Positions 17,987 through 28,200 of a stretch of DNA of 64,000 bases are shown here, piece by piece. The notes under the pieces were generated by a model, which was given only the letters and a program-made list of their open reading frames with translations, ran no database searches and was not told the DNA's origin. Source of the DNA: Novosphingobium sp. G106 (lineage in GTDB: Bacteria; Pseudomonadota; Alphaproteobacteria; Sphingomonadales; Sphingomonadaceae); NCBI RefSeq assembly GCF_019075875.1, contig NZ_JAHOOZ010000001.1, forward strand, positions 1,612,001-1,676,000, read 5' to 3'. Made by a program: the position numbers and the translations under genes. Within the stretch, counting starts at the first letter, position 1; each line of letters opens with the position of its first letter.

Positions 17987-18865
17987 ATGCGGGGCATGCG
18001 CGAATTCGGACCCACATCGAACAGCTTCATCTCGCAGCGGCTGCGGCTCCACTACGTCGACTGGGGCAATTCCGATGCGCCCCCGCTGATCCTCCAGCAC
18101 GGCGGCCGCGATCACTGCCGCTCGTGGGACTGGGTGGCCGAGGAGCTGGCGCGGGACTGGCACGTCATCGCCCCCGACCTGCGCGGCCACGGCGACAGCG
18201 CCTGGTCGCCCGAGGGGCATTACGCCATGGACGCCTTCGTCTATGACTTCGCCCAGCTGATCCACACGCTGGGCTACGAGCAGGTGACGATCATTTCGCA
18301 TTCGCTGGGCGGCAACATCGCCACGCGTTTCACCGGGCTCTATCCCGAAAAGGTGCGCAAGCTCGTCAATATCGAAGGCCTGGGCCCCTCGCCCGAGATC
18401 CGCGCCCAGCATGACGCCGAAGGCACGGCTAACCGCGAGCGCAAGTGGATCGACGACAAGCGCAGGGCGGCCGGCCGCCTGCCGCGCCGCTATCCGACGC
18501 TCGCGGCCGCCTATGCACGCATGAAGGAAGAGAACGGCTTCCTGACCGACGAGCAAGCCCGTCACCTGACGATCCACGGCGCCAGCCGCAACGAGGACGG
18601 CACCTGGAGTTGGAAGTTCGACAACTACCTCAACGTCTGGAGCGCGACCGACATCCCCTATGCGGACGTCATCAAGCTGTGGGAGGCGATCACCTGCCCA
18701 GTCCTGATGTTCTACGGGACCGACAGCTTCGCCTCGAATCCCGAGAAGGACGGGCGAATGCAGTACTTCCCCACAGCCAGCCTGAAGGTCTACGAGAAGG
18801 CCGGCCACTGGCTGCATCACGACCAGTTCGACCGCTTCGTCGCCGACGTGAAGGCATTCCTCTAG
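17987..18865 (+). CDS. Alpha/beta hydrolase
   Basis: A 292-residue alpha/beta-hydrolase-fold enzyme. ILQHGGRDHCRSWDW is the oxyanion-hole region, DLRGHGDS the next loop, and SHSLGGN gives nucleophile Ser106; the acid lies in FYGTDS and the catalytic His in EKAGHWLHHDQ. No signal peptide. Substrate cannot be told from sequence; nearby genes do not help. ATG at 17987 is close to a GGAAG; a second ATG at 17996 is possible. It ends three bases from the convergent phosphatase. Confidence 0.88.
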   Translation: MRGMREFGPTSNSFISQRLRLHYVDWGNSDAPPLILQHGGRDHCRSWDWVAEELARDWHVIAPDLRGHGDSAWSPEGHYAMDAFVYDFAQLIHTLGYEQVTIISHSLGGNIATRFTGLYPEKVRKLVNIEGLGPSPEIRAQHDAEGTANRERKWIDDKRRAAGRLPRRYPTLAAAYARMKEENGFLTDEQARHLTIHGASRNEDGTWSWKFDNYLNVWSATDIPYADVIKLWEAITCPVLMFYGTDSFASNPEKDGRMQYFPTASLKVYEKAGHWLHHDQFDRFVADVKAFL

Positions 18866-18868
18866 CCG

Positions 18869-19660
18869 CTACTTGGCGACCAACGCGCGCCGAATACGCT
18901 CCTGCAAAGCCGCATCGACGCCGAGCACATCGGCAAGATAGGCATCGAGCGAACCGTGGCTGGCGTGCATCGCCGTGAAAGCGGCCTCGAGGAATTCGGG
19001 GCTCACGCCGCGCAAAGCGCGTGAAGCCGCCTCGTCCATCTGCGCGTAACGCGAAGCGTCGCCACTGGCCCTGCCCTGGAAATCACGCCCGGCCATCGCC
19101 TGGTTGGTCAGCAGATAGTCGGCCATGGCATCGTCGGGATGCACGCCCAGGACATGATGGGTCAAGGCGACGGCAACGCCGGTGCGGTCCTTGCCTGCGA
19201 AGCAGTGGATCAAGTTGACCCCGTCACCCTCGGCCAGTGCCGCGAAATGGCGGCGATAGACCGTCACCAGATTCGGGCGATAGGGCATTTCGGTGTAGAG
19301 TCGGCTCATGGCGCCGCGCGCGTCGGCCTCCGTCACAACACCCGCACCGGCATCGACATGCGAAGCCAGCGCCGCCGTTTCACCTTCGCAGGTAAACACT
19401 TGTGCGGAAAAGCTCGCATGACGCCGGCAGGGATTGAGCTGGCGCTCACTGTCGCCGCGCAGGTCGGTCACCGTCGTCAAGCCGAGCGCGGCGATCAGAT
19501 CGAGGTCGCCGTCGCTCGCCATGACATGCTGGCCCGAGCGCCAGAGCACACCGCGTTTCACGCGCCCGCCGCCAGCGACCGCATAGTCGCCGTAGTCGCG
19601 GAAATTGTTGACGCCTTCCAGCGTCAGGATGCGTTCGCCAACCACTTCGTCATTCACCAC
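18869..19660 (-). CDS. Tyrosine-protein phosphatase (Y_phosphatase3 family), copy 1
   Basis: About 263 residues, cytoplasmic. The CX5R phosphatase loop is HCFAGKDRTG (Cys153, Arg159). NFRDYGDYAV near the N-terminus and YLLTNQ after the loop match the IphP/PF13350 group, which acts on phosphotyrosine and sometimes phosphoinositides. I prefer the GTG at 19660, seven bases after a perfect GGAGG; a TTG at 19666 overlaps the upstream stop. It is a paralogue of the next gene with the same layout, so the pair arose by tandem duplication. Confidence 0.88.
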   Translation of the reverse strand: MVNDEVVGERILTLEGVNNFRDYGDYAVAGGGRVKRGVLWRSGQHVMASDGDLDLIAALGLTTVTDLRGDSERQLNPCRRHASFSAQVFTCEGETAALASHVDAGAGVVTEADARGAMSRLYTEMPYRPNLVTVYRRHFAALAEGDGVNLIHCFAGKDRTGVAVALTHHVLGVHPDDAMADYLLTNQAMAGRDFQGRASGDASRYAQMDEAASRALRGVSPEFLEAAFTAMHASHGSLDAYLADVLGVDAALQERIRRALVAK

Positions 19661-19662
19661 GA

Positions 19663-20478
19663 TCAATCCTCCACCAGCGCGGCACGCAGCCGGGCCTTCA
19701 TGACATCGTCGACACCCAGCACATCACGCAGATAGCCGTCGGTCGAACCGTGCTTCTCGGCCATCATGGCGAAGGCCGATTCGAGATATTCGGGCTCGAC
19801 CCCCATGAGAATACGCAGAACCTCGGAGTCGAGCTGGCCGGTCACCGCAGTGATCGTCGCCATGCCCGCAGCGATCCGCGCCTCGACGTTACCCGCCGTA
19901 TTGGTCAGCAGATAGTCCGCCACGATGTCGTCGCGGTGAACGCCGGCCGCTAGATGCACCGCGGCGACGGCGATGCCCGTGCGGTCCTTGCCGGCCATGC
20001 AGTTGACCAGGCTCGGTCCTTCGACCTCGGCCAGATCGGCCAGCATCCGGCGCATCGCGACGACGAGTTCGGGGCGGAAGGCGATCGCACCGTAGTTGCG
20101 GCGCAGTCCCTCGCGCGTGGATGCCGCGTCGCGCTGGCGCGTTACTGGCGCGGCGGCGACATGCGGCGCGGCATGTGCTGCTGACACGCCACCGGCCCGC
20201 GGCGCTGGATCCTCGCCGAAATAGATCTCAGCAGCAAAGCCATTTGGCCGGCGGCAAGGCTCGGCATTGCGCTCCTTCGACGAGCGCAGATCGTACACAG
20301 TCACCAGATCGAGCGAAGCAATCTGCGCGAGGTCCGAGTCGGTCGCTCCGTGGTGCTGGCCCGAACGCCAGAGCAGGCCGCGGCGCAATCGCCCGCCGCC
20401 GGCGACCGCATAGCCCCCGTAATCCCGGAAATTGTGCACCCCTTCGAGCGGGAGCACCCTGTCTTGCGAGATATTCAT
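19663..20478 (-). CDS. Tyrosine-protein phosphatase (Y_phosphatase3 family), copy 2
   Basis: A 271-residue phosphatase with loop NCMAGKDRTG (Cys160, Arg166) and the same NFRDYGGYAVAGGGR start and GSTDGYLRDVLGVDD end as copy 1. An Ala/Pro/His-rich insert lies at about 92-118. The ATG at 20478 has AGGA six bases upstream. It is the first gene of a two-gene operon and is divergent from the efflux operon, sharing the intergenic region that holds a perfect inverted repeat. Both copies keep their catalytic residues, so neither looks like a decaying duplicate. Confidence 0.9.
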   Translation of the reverse strand: MNISQDRVLPLEGVHNFRDYGGYAVAGGGRLRRGLLWRSGQHHGATDSDLAQIASLDLVTVYDLRSSKERNAEPCRRPNGFAAEIYFGEDPAPRAGGVSAAHAAPHVAAAPVTRQRDAASTREGLRRNYGAIAFRPELVVAMRRMLADLAEVEGPSLVNCMAGKDRTGIAVAAVHLAAGVHRDDIVADYLLTNTAGNVEARIAAGMATITAVTGQLDSEVLRILMGVEPEYLESAFAMMAEKHGSTDGYLRDVLGVDDVMKARLRAALVED

Positions 20479-20491
20479 TTTTCTTCCTATT

Positions 20492-20519
20492 GCCGATACT
20501 AGCTATGCTTAGTATCGGC
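20492..20519. promoter_or_regulatory. Perfect 10-base inverted repeat, probable operator
   Basis: GCCGATACTA at 20492-20501 and its exact reverse complement TAGTATCGGC at 20510-20519, separated by eight bases, lie in the 68-base gap between the divergent phosphatase and HlyD-type genes. Size and symmetry fit a dimeric repressor (TetR/MarR-like) controlling efflux and possibly the phosphatases. No such regulator gene is adjacent. Confidence 0.6.
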
Positions 20520-20546
20520 GGCGGGGATGAGGAAACGGGAAATCGC

Positions 20547-21677
20547 ATGAACGCCGAGAGTACGATAGCCGCTGACCATGACAGTCAGACCGACGTGCCG
20601 CGGCAGCGCAGGGGCCTGCGACGCATTCTGATGCTCGCCGCGCCCGTCGTGGTGCTGATCGGTGCGCTCTATTTCTACCTGACCGGCGGCCGCTACGAAT
20701 CGACCGAGAACGCCTCGCTGCAGACCGGGCTGGTCGCAGTCAGCGCCAGCGTCAGCGGCAAGGTCACGGCGATCGAAGTCACCGAGAACCAGCTCGTCCA
20801 CAAGGGCGACGTCCTGTTCCGCATCGATTCCGACAGCTTCCAGACCGCGGTTGCCGCGGCCGAAGCGCAACTTGCCGATGCGCGTACCGACATCGGCTCG
20901 AAGCAGGCCGACTATCAGGAGGCGCTATCGCAGGTCAGCGCGGCCAGGGCGCGCGCCAGCTATGCGCAGAACGAAGCCGCTCGGCAGGCCTCGCTGCTCA
21001 AGGAAGGCATCTCCTCGAAGGCCCAGGCCGACCAGGCAGCAACCGAAGCCCGCACCGCGCGCGACACCATCGCCGCAGCCGAAGCCAAGGCCGAAAGCCT
21101 GCGCGCCGGCCTGTCGGGCAATGTCAGCGGCCCCGCCGATGCCCAGCCGGCCGTGCGCCGGGCTGCCTCGCAGCTCGAGACGGCCCGTATCTCGCTGCGC
21201 GACGCGGTCGTGCGCGCGCCGCAGGACGGCATCGTCACGCGCGTCCATCAGCTTCAGGTGGGCAACTATGTGACCGCCGGGCGCACCGTGTTCATGCTCA
21301 CCGGTACGCGCTTCTGGGTCCAGGCGAACTTCAAGGAAAACCAGCTGCGCTACATGCGCGTCGGCCAGCCGGCGACGGTTAAGATCGACGCCTTCCCTGA
21401 TCGCAAGCTGAAGGCCCACGTCGCCAGCTTCAGCCCGGGCACCGGCAACAGCTTCTCGATCCTGCCGGCCGAGAACGCCACCGGCAACTGGGTGAAGGTC
21501 GTCCAACGCCTGCCGGTGGAGATCGCCATCGACGAGGCGCCCACCGACCTGCCGCTGCACACGGGACTCAGCGTGGTCGTCGAGGTCGATACCGGCCACG
21601 AGCGCCACCTGTTCGGCGCCGATACGCCGCCGACCTCGCCCGCTGCCAACAAGGCGCCAGCCGCCGCCCGGCCTTGA
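20547..21677 (+). CDS. HlyD/EmrA family periplasmic adaptor of an efflux pump
   Basis: A 376-residue membrane-fusion protein. A cytoplasmic N-terminus is followed by one membrane helix (about 30-50), a lipoyl half-motif (VSASVSGKVTAIEVTENQLV), a long coiled-coil hairpin (about 100-215), the second lipoyl half (VRAPQDGIVTRVHQLQVGNYV) and a beta-barrel (FWVQANFKENQL). It links the inner-membrane transporter and the outer-membrane factor encoded just downstream. The ATG at 20547 has GGGA six bases upstream. A reading open from 20121 reaches into the divergent gene and is not used. Confidence 0.93.
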   Translation: MNAESTIAADHDSQTDVPRQRRGLRRILMLAAPVVVLIGALYFYLTGGRYESTENASLQTGLVAVSASVSGKVTAIEVTENQLVHKGDVLFRIDSDSFQTAVAAAEAQLADARTDIGSKQADYQEALSQVSAARARASYAQNEAARQASLLKEGISSKAQADQAATEARTARDTIAAAEAKAESLRAGLSGNVSGPADAQPAVRRAASQLETARISLRDAVVRAPQDGIVTRVHQLQVGNYVTAGRTVFMLTGTRFWVQANFKENQLRYMRVGQPATVKIDAFPDRKLKAHVASFSPGTGNSFSILPAENATGNWVKVVQRLPVEIAIDEAPTDLPLHTGLSVVVEVDTGHERHLFGADTPPTSPAANKAPAAARP

Positions 21678-21690
21678 TCCTGCCCGGGCC

Positions 21691-23217
21691 GTGAGCCAGA
21701 CCTACCCCGATCCGTTCCGACGCTTCATGATCACGCTGCCGTCGATGCTCGCATCGACGATGGTGGCGGTCGACATCACCATTGCCAATGTCGCCTTGCC
21801 ACATATGCAATCGGCGCTCTCGGCATCGTCGGACCAGATCGTCTGGGTGCTCACGTCCTACCTGATCGCCGGCGCCATCGCGACGCCGCTCAGCGGTTGG
21901 CTTGCTGGGCGCTATGGCCGCAAGCTGGTCATGACGATATCGGTTATCGGCTTCACCCTCGCCTCCGCCCTCTGCGGCGCGGCCAACGATCTGTCGACCA
22001 TCGTCATCGCCCGCGCTTTGCAGGGCGCGAGCGGCGCGGCGCTGATCCCACTCAGCCAGGCGATCCTGCTCGACATCAACCCGCCCGAACGGCTGGCCCG
22101 GGCCATGGCCGTATTCTCGCTGGGCTCGATGGCGGGACCGATCCTCGGACCGTCCGTAGGCGGCTATCTGACCGATGCGCTGTCTTGGCGCTGGGTGTTC
22201 TTCATCAACATCCCGCTCGGCATAGCTTCGTTCCTGCTGATGCTGGCTTTCCTGCCCGAATCGAAGAACGAAAGACGCGTCCGTTTCGACATGTTCGGCT
22301 TCGTCACCGTCTCGGTCGCACTTGCCGCGCTACAGCTGATGCTCGACCGCGGCGAGCAGCTCGACTGGTTCGAATCCGCCGAGATTCAGCTTTATGCCGT
22401 GATCATGGGCATGGCGACCTATTTGACCGCAGTCCACATGATGACTGCGAAGGACACATTCCTTCGGCCCGAGTTGTTCAAGGACCGCAATTTCGCGGTC
22501 GGCAGCCTAGTGCGTGCACTGCTCGGCGTGGTCGTCTTCGCGACCGTGCCCCTCGTCGTGGTGATGACCCAGAGCTTGCTTGGCTATTCGGCCTTCCGCA
22601 CAGGCATGGTCGGCATGCCGCGAGCGCTGGGCACCGTCGCGGCCACGATGCTCCTCGCCCGCGTCGTCGGCAAGATCGATACGCGGCTGATCCTGGGCAT
22701 CGGATTGCTGTTCTCGGCGGTTTCGATGCTGCTCTACGCGCGCATGGACCTCTACGTCGATCAGGACACGATGCTCTGGGTCGGCTTCGTCCAAGGCATC
22801 GGCGGTGGCTTCGTATTCCTGCCGCTGTCGGTCATGGTCTTCGCGACACTGTCCGACCGGCTGCGCAATGAAGGCGCCGCGCTGTTCTCGCTGACCGGCA
22901 ACATCGGCAATGCCATCGGCATATCGCTGCTCAATCGCGAACTGATCCATTTCACCGCCGCCTCGCGCGCGCATCTGGTGGAAGGGGTCCGGCCCGACAA
23001 TCCCATCGTGCAGTACGGCATGCCCGATTTCGACGCCGGATCGGCCACATCGCTGGCGCAAATCAACGGCGAAATCCTGCGCCAGTCGGCCATGGTCGGC
23101 AATGTCGATATCTACTACCTGGTCTTCTTCGTCAGCCTGGCGATGATGCCTCTCGTCCTCCTGCTGAGAACCCCCGGCCCCCGCGCCAGCCGCGAACCCT
23201 TGCCGGTGATGGAGTAA
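21691..23217 (+). CDS. DHA2 family (EmrB-like) drug:H+ antiporter
   Basis: A 508-residue, 14-helix major facilitator protein. Signs include DITIANVALPHMQ in helix 1, the motif-A loop GWLAGRYGRKLV, the antiporter motif C-type GSMAGPILGPSVGGYLTD and WRWVFFINIPLG. It exports hydrophobic compounds using the proton gradient, together with the adaptor upstream and the outer-membrane factor downstream. GTG start at 21691, 13 bases after the adaptor stop, with no strong ribosome site, so coupling is likely. Confidence 0.93.
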   Translation: MSQTYPDPFRRFMITLPSMLASTMVAVDITIANVALPHMQSALSASSDQIVWVLTSYLIAGAIATPLSGWLAGRYGRKLVMTISVIGFTLASALCGAANDLSTIVIARALQGASGAALIPLSQAILLDINPPERLARAMAVFSLGSMAGPILGPSVGGYLTDALSWRWVFFINIPLGIASFLLMLAFLPESKNERRVRFDMFGFVTVSVALAALQLMLDRGEQLDWFESAEIQLYAVIMGMATYLTAVHMMTAKDTFLRPELFKDRNFAVGSLVRALLGVVVFATVPLVVVMTQSLLGYSAFRTGMVGMPRALGTVAATMLLARVVGKIDTRLILGIGLLFSAVSMLLYARMDLYVDQDTMLWVGFVQGIGGGFVFLPLSVMVFATLSDRLRNEGAALFSLTGNIGNAIGISLLNRELIHFTAASRAHLVEGVRPDNPIVQYGMPDFDAGSATSLAQINGEILRQSAMVGNVDIYYLVFFVSLAMMPLVLLLRTPGPRASREPLPVME

Positions 23218-23221
23218 ACCG

Positions 23222-24695
23222 ATGCGCAATACCCTCCCCCCTCGCAGCCCTCGTCCTGCCCCTTATGGCATTGGGCGCCTGCACCGTGGGACCGAACTTC
23301 ACCGCCCCGGCCGCGCCGCCTCCGCAGGCCAACTATGCCGGCGACGGCTCCGGCCGCGCGGCGCTCGGCGAAGGACCCGATCGCGGCTGGTGGACGGCCT
23401 TCGGTTCGCGCGACCTCGATGCGCTGGTCGACCGCGCCATCGCCAACAACCACAGCCTGGCGGCGAGCAAGGCAACGCTCGAACGCGCGCGCGAACGGAT
23501 CAACGCGGCGCGCGGGCGCACGCTGCCCCAGGTCGACGCCAATGCCCGCGCCGAATATCAGCAGCTCAATCTCGCGGCATTCGGCTTCGACGCCTTTGCC
23601 AGCAGCGACGGGCAGAGCATCAAGAACCCCAAGTTCGATCTCTACACGATCGGCGGCGGCGTGACCTACGACCTCGATCTGTTCGGCCGCAACCGCCGCG
23701 CCGTCGAGCAGACCGTGGCCGAGGCGGAGGCGGTCCAGCGACAGACCGAGGCGGCGCATCTCGTCATTGCCGGACGTGTCGTCGAGCAGGTCATGATGAT
23801 CGCGGCACTCAACGATCTCATCACCACCCAGCATACGCTGCTCGACGAGGACCAGCGCAACGTGACCCTCACGCGCAAGCGTCAGGAAGGCGGCGTCGGC
23901 ACGCTGGTCGAAGTGCTGAGCGCCGAGGGCCAGCTCGCCGAGGACCGCGGCGGGCTGCCCGCGGTAGAACAGCAACTCGTCGAAGCGCGCGGCATGTTGG
24001 CCGTGCTGCTGGGAATCTCGCCCGGCGAACTCGAAACGACCAGCTTCACGATGGCCAGTTTCACCCTGCCCGGCCAGGTGCCCGTCGCCCTGCCCTCAGC
24101 CCTGGTTCACAAGCGGCCAGACATCCTCGAAGCCGAAGCCCGGCTCCACGCCGCCACTGCAGCGGTGGGCGTAGCGACTGCGCAGCTCTATCCCGACATC
24201 ACCCTGGGCGCGAACCTCTCGCAGTCGACGTCGGTGCCCGGCAGCATGTTCAGCAGCCAGTATCGCGGGTTCGACATCTTCGCGGGCCTCACCGCGCCGA
24301 TCTTCCATGGCGGTACACTGAAGGCGCAGCAGCGCGGCGCCGAAGCCGACGCCCGGGCAGCGGCAGAAACCTACAAGCAGACCGTGACCGAAGCTTTCGG
24401 CCAGGTCTCAAACCTGCTCTCGGCGCTCGACACCGATGGACGGGCGCTCGCAACACGGCAGGAATCGGCGCAGATCGCGCAGCGCTCGCTCGGCCTCTCG
24501 CGGCGCAGCTTCCAGGTCGGCAACAGCGGCGTCCTGCAGGTGCTCGAGGCCAACCGCCTGTACCAGCGTGCCGAACTCGCGCTGGTCCAGGCCCGCTCAC
24601 GCCAGTACCTCAACGTCGCCCGGCTCTATGTCGCTACCGCGGGCGGCTGGGTGCAAGATGTAGCACAAGCGCCGGGAGCAACGCCTCAGTCCTAG
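23222..24695 (+). CDS. Outer-membrane factor lipoprotein (NodT family), frameshifted near the start
   Basis: A TolC-like outer-membrane channel lipoprotein (about 490 residues) completing the tripartite pump. The ATG at 23222 has GGAG seven bases upstream, four bases after the transporter stop. A six-C run (23236-23241) throws the frame; with five, the start reads as a lipoprotein signal MRNTLPLAALVLPLMALGAC. As written, the main frame opens only at ATG 23265 and loses most of that signal. The body has the family's repeated coiled-coil halves (DLDALVDRAIANNHSLAASKA; VHKRPDILEAEARLHAA). Probable single-base assembly error. Confidence 0.88.
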
Positions 24696-24794
24696 GTTTT
24701 TTAATGCGTTAACCTGTCGCTAACCCTAACCAGACAGCCCGTCTTAAGCATAACCACCTATCGCCTTCCGGATAAGCCATCGCGGAGGTCATTG

Positions 24795-25091
24795 GTGAAT
24801 CGCAGAACCGAGAGCCGTCTGTTCGTCGAAGTCCCCGGCTCGTATCAGGCAGGCGACGGCGCTCCGTGCCATATCGTGTTCTCGGCGATCTCATCGAATG
24901 GGTGCCGGCTCAATCACGTCGAGCCGGACGTGAGCGTGGGTGACATCGTCGCAGTGAACCTCGGCCCGATCGGCCCGCTCCAGGCGACCGTCCGTTGGCG
25001 CCACGAATCGAGCGCCGGCGTCCAGTTCCACGAGACGCTGGAAATGGCGATCGTCGACTTCTTCGCGGCCTATTGCGGCGCGGCTGCCTAA
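24795..25091 (+). CDS. Small PilZ-domain protein (probable c-di-GMP sensor)
   Basis: A 98-residue single-domain protein. NRRTESRLFVEVP has the RxxxR-type c-di-GMP-binding start, ISSNGCRL stands for the (D/N)xSxxG motif, and ATVRWRHESSAGVQF is the closing PilZ strand pair. GTG at 24795 is six bases after GGAGG; a TTG at 24792 is just before it. It could link c-di-GMP to the surface-protein genes downstream, but there is a 127-base gap, so shared transcription is not certain. The 99 bases before it hold only an AT-rich stretch (TTTTTTAATGCGTTAACC). Confidence 0.8.
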   Translation: MNRRTESRLFVEVPGSYQAGDGAPCHIVFSAISSNGCRLNHVEPDVSVGDIVAVNLGPIGPLQATVRWRHESSAGVQFHETLEMAIVDFFAAYCGAAA

Positions 25092-25218
25092 GCCGCCGAC
25101 TTCGGATCAATATCTCGTTGGTAAACCGAGATTGACTTAGACGCTCGCAATCCGATCGGTTACTTGGGCCCTGCGGTTCGGGCCGATCCTTGGCCCGCGT
25201 GATCCTCGGGGAGGGATG

Positions 25219-28200
25219 ATGCGCGTCGTTGCAGTCCTGGCCGCCGGCATCACGCTCATGGCATCGGTTTCGGCGAGCGCGCAGAGCGCCCGCCCTTCGC
25301 TGCAGGACAGCTTCCGGCTCGGAAACGCGCGCGGCGCGCTCTGCCAGATGCAGAGCCAGGGCAGCGACCCTGCCATTTCGGGCATATTCGACCGCTCCTG
25401 GGCGATCGTCTGCCGCGACGCGGCGCGCCCGGTCGGCCAAGTCTATGCCTTGCGCGACGATGCCACCGCGCCGGCTCGCCTCGCAGCTTCGCGCGGCGCC
25501 GGCATCACCTGCGAAGCCGGAGAGGCGAGCACCGAGATCATCGATCTGGGCCGCGTGGCGGTCACGCTCTGCCGGCTCGACGAGAGCAATGTCGGCTACA
25601 AGATCTACCGAATCCGCATCGGCAAGGTGACCTATGCGGCGCAGGGCCTCGCCGGCTACGACAGCGCGCTCGAACTGGGCCTGCGCACCATCGCCGCCGA
25701 CCGCATCGTCGATGGCGAAGTCCGCGTCGCCACGACCGGTCTGGCCGATCCCGTCGCCTTCGCCCGCGTCCAGGCCGGCGCACTCGACCCCGCGCAAACG
25801 CTCGCCGAGGGCTATCGCCGCAACAACGCCGGCAACTATGCCGAAGCCGCCGAATTCTTCGATACGCTGCAGAACCGGCTGAATGCCGAGGACGGCGCGC
25901 AGGGCAGCGCTGCAGGCCGCGATCAGCGCCTGCACGAATACATGGTCAACCAGGCGCTGCAGAAGTCCAACCTCGGCGAGTTCGCCGAAGCCGACGCGCT
26001 GTTTGCCGAGGCCACCCGCGTGCCCACGCTCGATCCGGTGCAAGTCCGCCTGGCTCGCAATTTCGAGGCGATGCACCTGCTGAACCAGAGCAAGCTGGAC
26101 GAGGCTTCGGCCGTCCTGGCGCGGCCGGTGGTCGCGATGGCCGAACTGGGCGCCGGCGCAGGCGTGGAGATCACCCCGTCGCTGTCGGCCGAGATCAATT
26201 CGAGCCTGCCCGCGGCCCAGCGGATGGGCGGCACCCAATCGGCGACGCTCTCGCCCGAGGAACGCGCCGCGATCCTCAATGCCCAGGCGCTGCAGCTGCG
26301 CGCCACGATCCTGCGGCTCCAGGGCAAGCCGGCCAAGGCGCGAGTCATGCTGGTCAAGGCGCTCGCCGACGCCACCTCGATCCGCGAGGGCCGTGTCACC
26401 TCGATCACCCGCCTGCGCGCGCAGATCATGGCCGAAACCGCGCTGACCCATGAGGACCAAGGCGGCTATGCCGCCGCCGAAGGGCTGCTACGCGGCGCGC
26501 TCGAACTGCTGCGAACCTCCTATCCCGAAACCACGGCGATGAACGGCGGTCGCGCGCGGCTCGCCGCCTTCCTGGTCCGTCGGGGCAAGAACGACGAGGC
26601 GATGACGCTCTACCGCGAAGTCGTCGCCAACACAGCGGCGAACCGCGCCAGCACGACCGGCCTGTCGAACCAGCTAGCGCCCTATTTCGACCTGCTCGCG
26701 GTGCAGATCCCGGTCCGGCCCGAACTGGCCGCCGACATGTTCCTCGCCAGCCAGACGCTGGTGCGTCCCGGTGTTGCCGATACCCAGGCCGTGCTCGCAC
26801 GCGAACTGCGCGATGGCGGGGGCGAGCCGGCGGCTCTGTTCCGCCAGGCGATCAGCCTGTCGCGCGACATCGAGCGCACGCGGATCGAGATCGGCCGGCT
26901 CAATGCCATCGAGAACCGCGACAGCACGATCCGCGACCTGATCGCCGCGCGCGATGCCGACCTCAAGACGCTGGTCGAGCAGCAGTCGCTGACTTTCGCC
27001 CGCCTATCCGAATTTCCGCAGTATCGCGCGATTTCGACCCAGGCGATGACACTGGACGATCTCAAGGCCGCGCTTCGCCCGGGCGAGGCCTATTACAAGA
27101 TGGCGATCGCCGGCAGCGGGGTCTATGCGATCTATGTCGACGCTCAGGGCGCGACGGCCTGGAAAACGCCGCTCTCGGCGGCCGATCTTGCGGCGAAGGT
27201 CCGTGGCCTGCGCGAGACGATCTCGCTGGTCGAGAACGGCCAGAACGTCACCTATCCGTTCGACGTCAAGCTGGCGCGCGAGCTCTACGACAACCTGTTC
27301 GGTCCCGTGGCGGCGCGGCTGGCGCCGGTGCAGCACCTGATCTTCGAGCCTGACGGCGCTATGCTGCAACTGCCGCCCAACCTGCTGATCGCCGATCAGG
27401 CAGGGGTCGACGCCTATCTCGCACGCACCGCCGATCCCAAGGCCGACGAATTCGACTTCCGCGGCATCGAGTGGCTCGGCCGCAACCACGCGGTTAGCAC
27501 TTCGGTCTCCGCGCGCGCCTTCCGCGATACCCGCAGCGCCCCACCTTCGACCGCGACGCGCCAGTACATCGGCTTCGGCGACAACGCCCCGGTAACGCGC
27601 GGCATGACCTACGCCAGCGGCACGCGCGGCATGGATGCCAGCGGCGCGACCGACTGCAACTGGCCGCTCAGCGAATGGAACAAGCCCGTCGCGGCGACCG
27701 AGCTCCGGCAGGCGGCATCGCTGATCGGCTCCAACAGCACCCAGGTCGTCACCGGAGCCGCCTTCACCGACACGGCCGTGCGCCAGCGCACCGACCTTGC
27801 CGATTACCGCATCCTGCACTTCGCGACGCACGGCTTCGTCACCGCCCCGCGCCCCGAATGCCCGGCCCGCCCGGCGCTACTGACTTCGTTCGGCGGCGGC
27901 GATTCGGATGGCCTGCTGAGCTTCAAGGAGATCTACGACCTCAAGCTCAACGCCGACGTCGTGATCCTCTCGGCCTGCGACACCGCCGGCGAGGCCAGCC
28001 GCTCGGCAACGCTCGAAGCCGGCGTGACCACCGGCGGCGGCTCGGCGCTCGATGGCCTGGTCCGCGCTTTCGTCGGTGCCGGCAGCCGCACCGTGGTCGC
28101 CAGCCATTGGCCCGCACCCGACGATTTCCAGGCGACCGAGCGGCTGATTTCGGGCCTGTTCGAGCAAGGCGCCGGCAAGCCGCTGGGAATCGCGATGCGC

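Noticed and set aside
17099..18820. Long minus-strand open frame (573 codons)
   Set aside because: It lies opposite the DUF899 and alpha/beta hydrolase genes, has no family motif and Arg/Ala/Gly-rich composition typical of antisense frames in GC-rich DNA.
23222..24712. Open frame from ATG 23222 as an independent gene
   Set aside because: Only its first few codons are real; after the C run it is an Arg-rich shadow of the outer-membrane factor.
24910..26460. Minus-strand open frame of 516 codons opposite the CHAT gene
   Set aside because: Overlaps the PilZ gene and the CHAT signal-peptide region; no recognisable domain.
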